Assembly: GCA_023450535.1 (NCBI GenBank)
Contig: JAEXGX010000195.1
Span: 1 to 6,776 of the forward strand
Direction: 5' to 3'
Origin: Pseudomonadota bacterium
GTDB taxonomy: Bacteria; Desulfobacterota; Desulfovibrionia; Desulfovibrionales; Desulfovibrionaceae
DNA: 6,776 bases
Part shown: positions 6,193 to 6,776 of the stretch, in pieces
Numbering within the stretch: position 1 is the first letter of the stretch
Layout of the letters: each line of letters opens with the position of its first letter
Position numbers and translations under genes: made by a program
Notes under the pieces: generated by a model
What the model was told of the DNA's origin: nothing
Databases searched by the model: none
The model's input: the letters and a program-made list of their open reading frames with translations, nothing else

Positions 6193-6210
6193 ATTACACT
6201 ATGGTATAAT
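6193..6210 (-). promoter_or_regulatory. 18-bp palindrome, candidate operator ahead of the MFS gene
   Basis: ATTATAC-CATA-GTGTAAT on the minus strand: two seven-base arms, six of seven positions symmetric, with a four-base spacer. It ends 21 bases before ATG 6171. Symmetric AT-rich sites of this size are typical for dimeric regulators; the LysR protein encoded in the same unit is the obvious candidate. It may also overlap a promoter, since TAATAATA lies on the same strand. Confidence 0.4.
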
Positions 6211-6220
6211 TATGGGGGTT

Positions 6221-6242
6221 CGGGGGGAGATTATCTCCCCCG
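6221..6242. repeat. Strong G/C inverted repeat between flavoprotein and MFS genes
   Basis: GGGGGAGAT-T-ATCTCCCCC at 6223-6241 is a perfect nine-plus-nine inverted repeat with a single central base; C6221 can also pair with G6242 past a bulged G. It begins 18 bases after the flavoprotein stop. On the minus (genic) strand the stem is followed by AACCCCCATAATT with no T-run, so it is not a standard terminator in that direction; on the plus strand ATTTTCC follows. It may set the 3' end of the flavoprotein mRNA by processing or partial termination, giving different levels of enzyme and transporter. Confidence 0.55.
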
Positions 6243-6259
6243 ATTTTCCTCTGTCATGT

Positions 6260-6776
6260 TCAGATGTTGTGCGCCAGGGCAAAGGCGCTGTGGATGGCGT
6301 CCATCATTTTACCTGCATGCAGGCAGTCGCCCACGGCATCAAAGGGTATTCCCGCCAGTCTCAGTTCTTCGCACAGACGGTCGACCGGTTTGTAGCCCAC
6401 AGCCACGACAAGGCTGTCAAAGCCGCAGAGCGTTTTTTCATCGTGCGGTGTTTTCAGCAGTACGTCGCCGTTATCATGGATGGCCTTCAGTTCCGTATTC
6501 ACAAGGAGAGTGACCCCGTAGCCGTTCAAGCGCTCAAAGAGCCAGCGCCGGTTGCTGTCCTGCATGTCCGCCGCCGCTTCGGGGCGTATTTCCACGATGG
6601 TGACGTCACAGCCCTGTTTGGCAAGGAATTCGGCAGTCTCGCATCCAATCAGGCCGCCGCCGAGTATCAGAATCTTTTTTCCGGGCTTGACGGAGCCGCT
6701 GAGCAGGCTCTCAGCCGTGTGCATCAGCGGGCTGGACGCGCAGAATGCGGGAATAACAGGTGCACTGCCCGTGGCG
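6260..6776 (-). CDS. NADH:flavin oxidoreductase / 2-enoate reductase-type flavoprotein, C-terminal part (5' end beyond the right edge)
   Basis: The frame is open from the right edge to TGA 6260; the last 171 residues are visible. It begins in the conserved ATG-x-x-P motif (ATGSAPVIPAF), which in the OYE/2,4-dienoyl-CoA reductase/2-enoate reductase family follows the FAD-binding segment. Next comes an NAD(P)H Rossmann core, GGGLIGCE at residues 39-46 of the visible part, with an acidic residue after the second strand (VTIVEIRPE), which usually favours NADH over NADPH. SLVVAVGYKP and the final VGDCLHAGKMMDAIHSAFALA are the typical FAD-contacting end. The N-terminal TIM barrel with FMN and a 4Fe-4S site is expected upstream but unseen. 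Related enzymes reduce C=C bonds of enoates, enoyl-CoAs or bile-acid intermediates, or demethylate amines; which applies here is open. It is first of the visible genes in the flavoprotein-MFS-LysR order. Confidence 0.88.
   Translation of the reverse strand, partial: ATGSAPVIPAFCASSPLMHTAESLLSGSVKPGKKILILGGGLIGCETAEFLAKQGCDVTIVEIRPEAAADMQDSNRRWLFERLNGYGVTLLVNTELKAIHDNGDVLLKTPHDEKTLCGFDSLVVAVGYKPVDRLCEELRLAGIPFDAVGDCLHAGKMMDAIHSAFALAHNI

Overview
The window most likely comes from a Desulfovibrionaceae-type sulfate- or sulfite-reducing bacterium (Desulfovibrio/Bilophila-like). I infer this from the GC-rich coding DNA, a PAS-linked sigma-54 activator, and above all a gene remnant at 3614-3898 whose protein resembles, as I remember it, the small FMN-binding protein of Desulfovibrio vulgaris. 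No search was run, so the taxonomy is an inference.

Left part (1-1333, minus strand): the N-terminal 444 codons of a sigma-54-dependent activator, with PAS-like sensing regions and most of the AAA+ core. It runs off the left edge. A gap of about 100 bp separates it from a divergent plus-strand pair: an AI-2E/PerM-family membrane protein with an unusual hydrophilic tail (1433-2668) and a small alpha/beta-hydrolase-like protein (2668-3324). The pair overlaps by one base and is probably translationally coupled. A weak -24/-12-like element sits ahead of the pair, so the activator could control it.

Middle (3325-4012): no intact gene. It holds two hairpins downstream of the hydrolase, the 5'-truncated minus-strand FMN-binding protein remnant, and a very AT-rich stretch.

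Right part (4013-6776, minus strand): three co-directional genes that look like one transcription unit. Transcription order is an old-yellow-enzyme/2-enoate-reductase-type flavoprotein (only its C-terminal FAD/NAD(H) domain is visible), a 12-segment MFS transporter, and a LysR-type regulator whose start overlaps the transporter's stop by 7 bases. An 88-bp gap between flavoprotein and transporter carries a strong G/C hairpin and an 18-bp AT-rich palindrome just ahead of the transporter start. The plausible joint role is uptake of an organic acid or similar unsaturated compound, its NADH-linked reduction, and control by the LysR protein; the substrate cannot be read from the sequence.

I see no tRNA, rRNA, CRISPR array, transposase or phage gene. 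Nothing here is a clear novel system. The most notable items are the FMN-binding protein remnant, the regulatory gap at 6172-6259, and the AI-2E/hydrolase pair.
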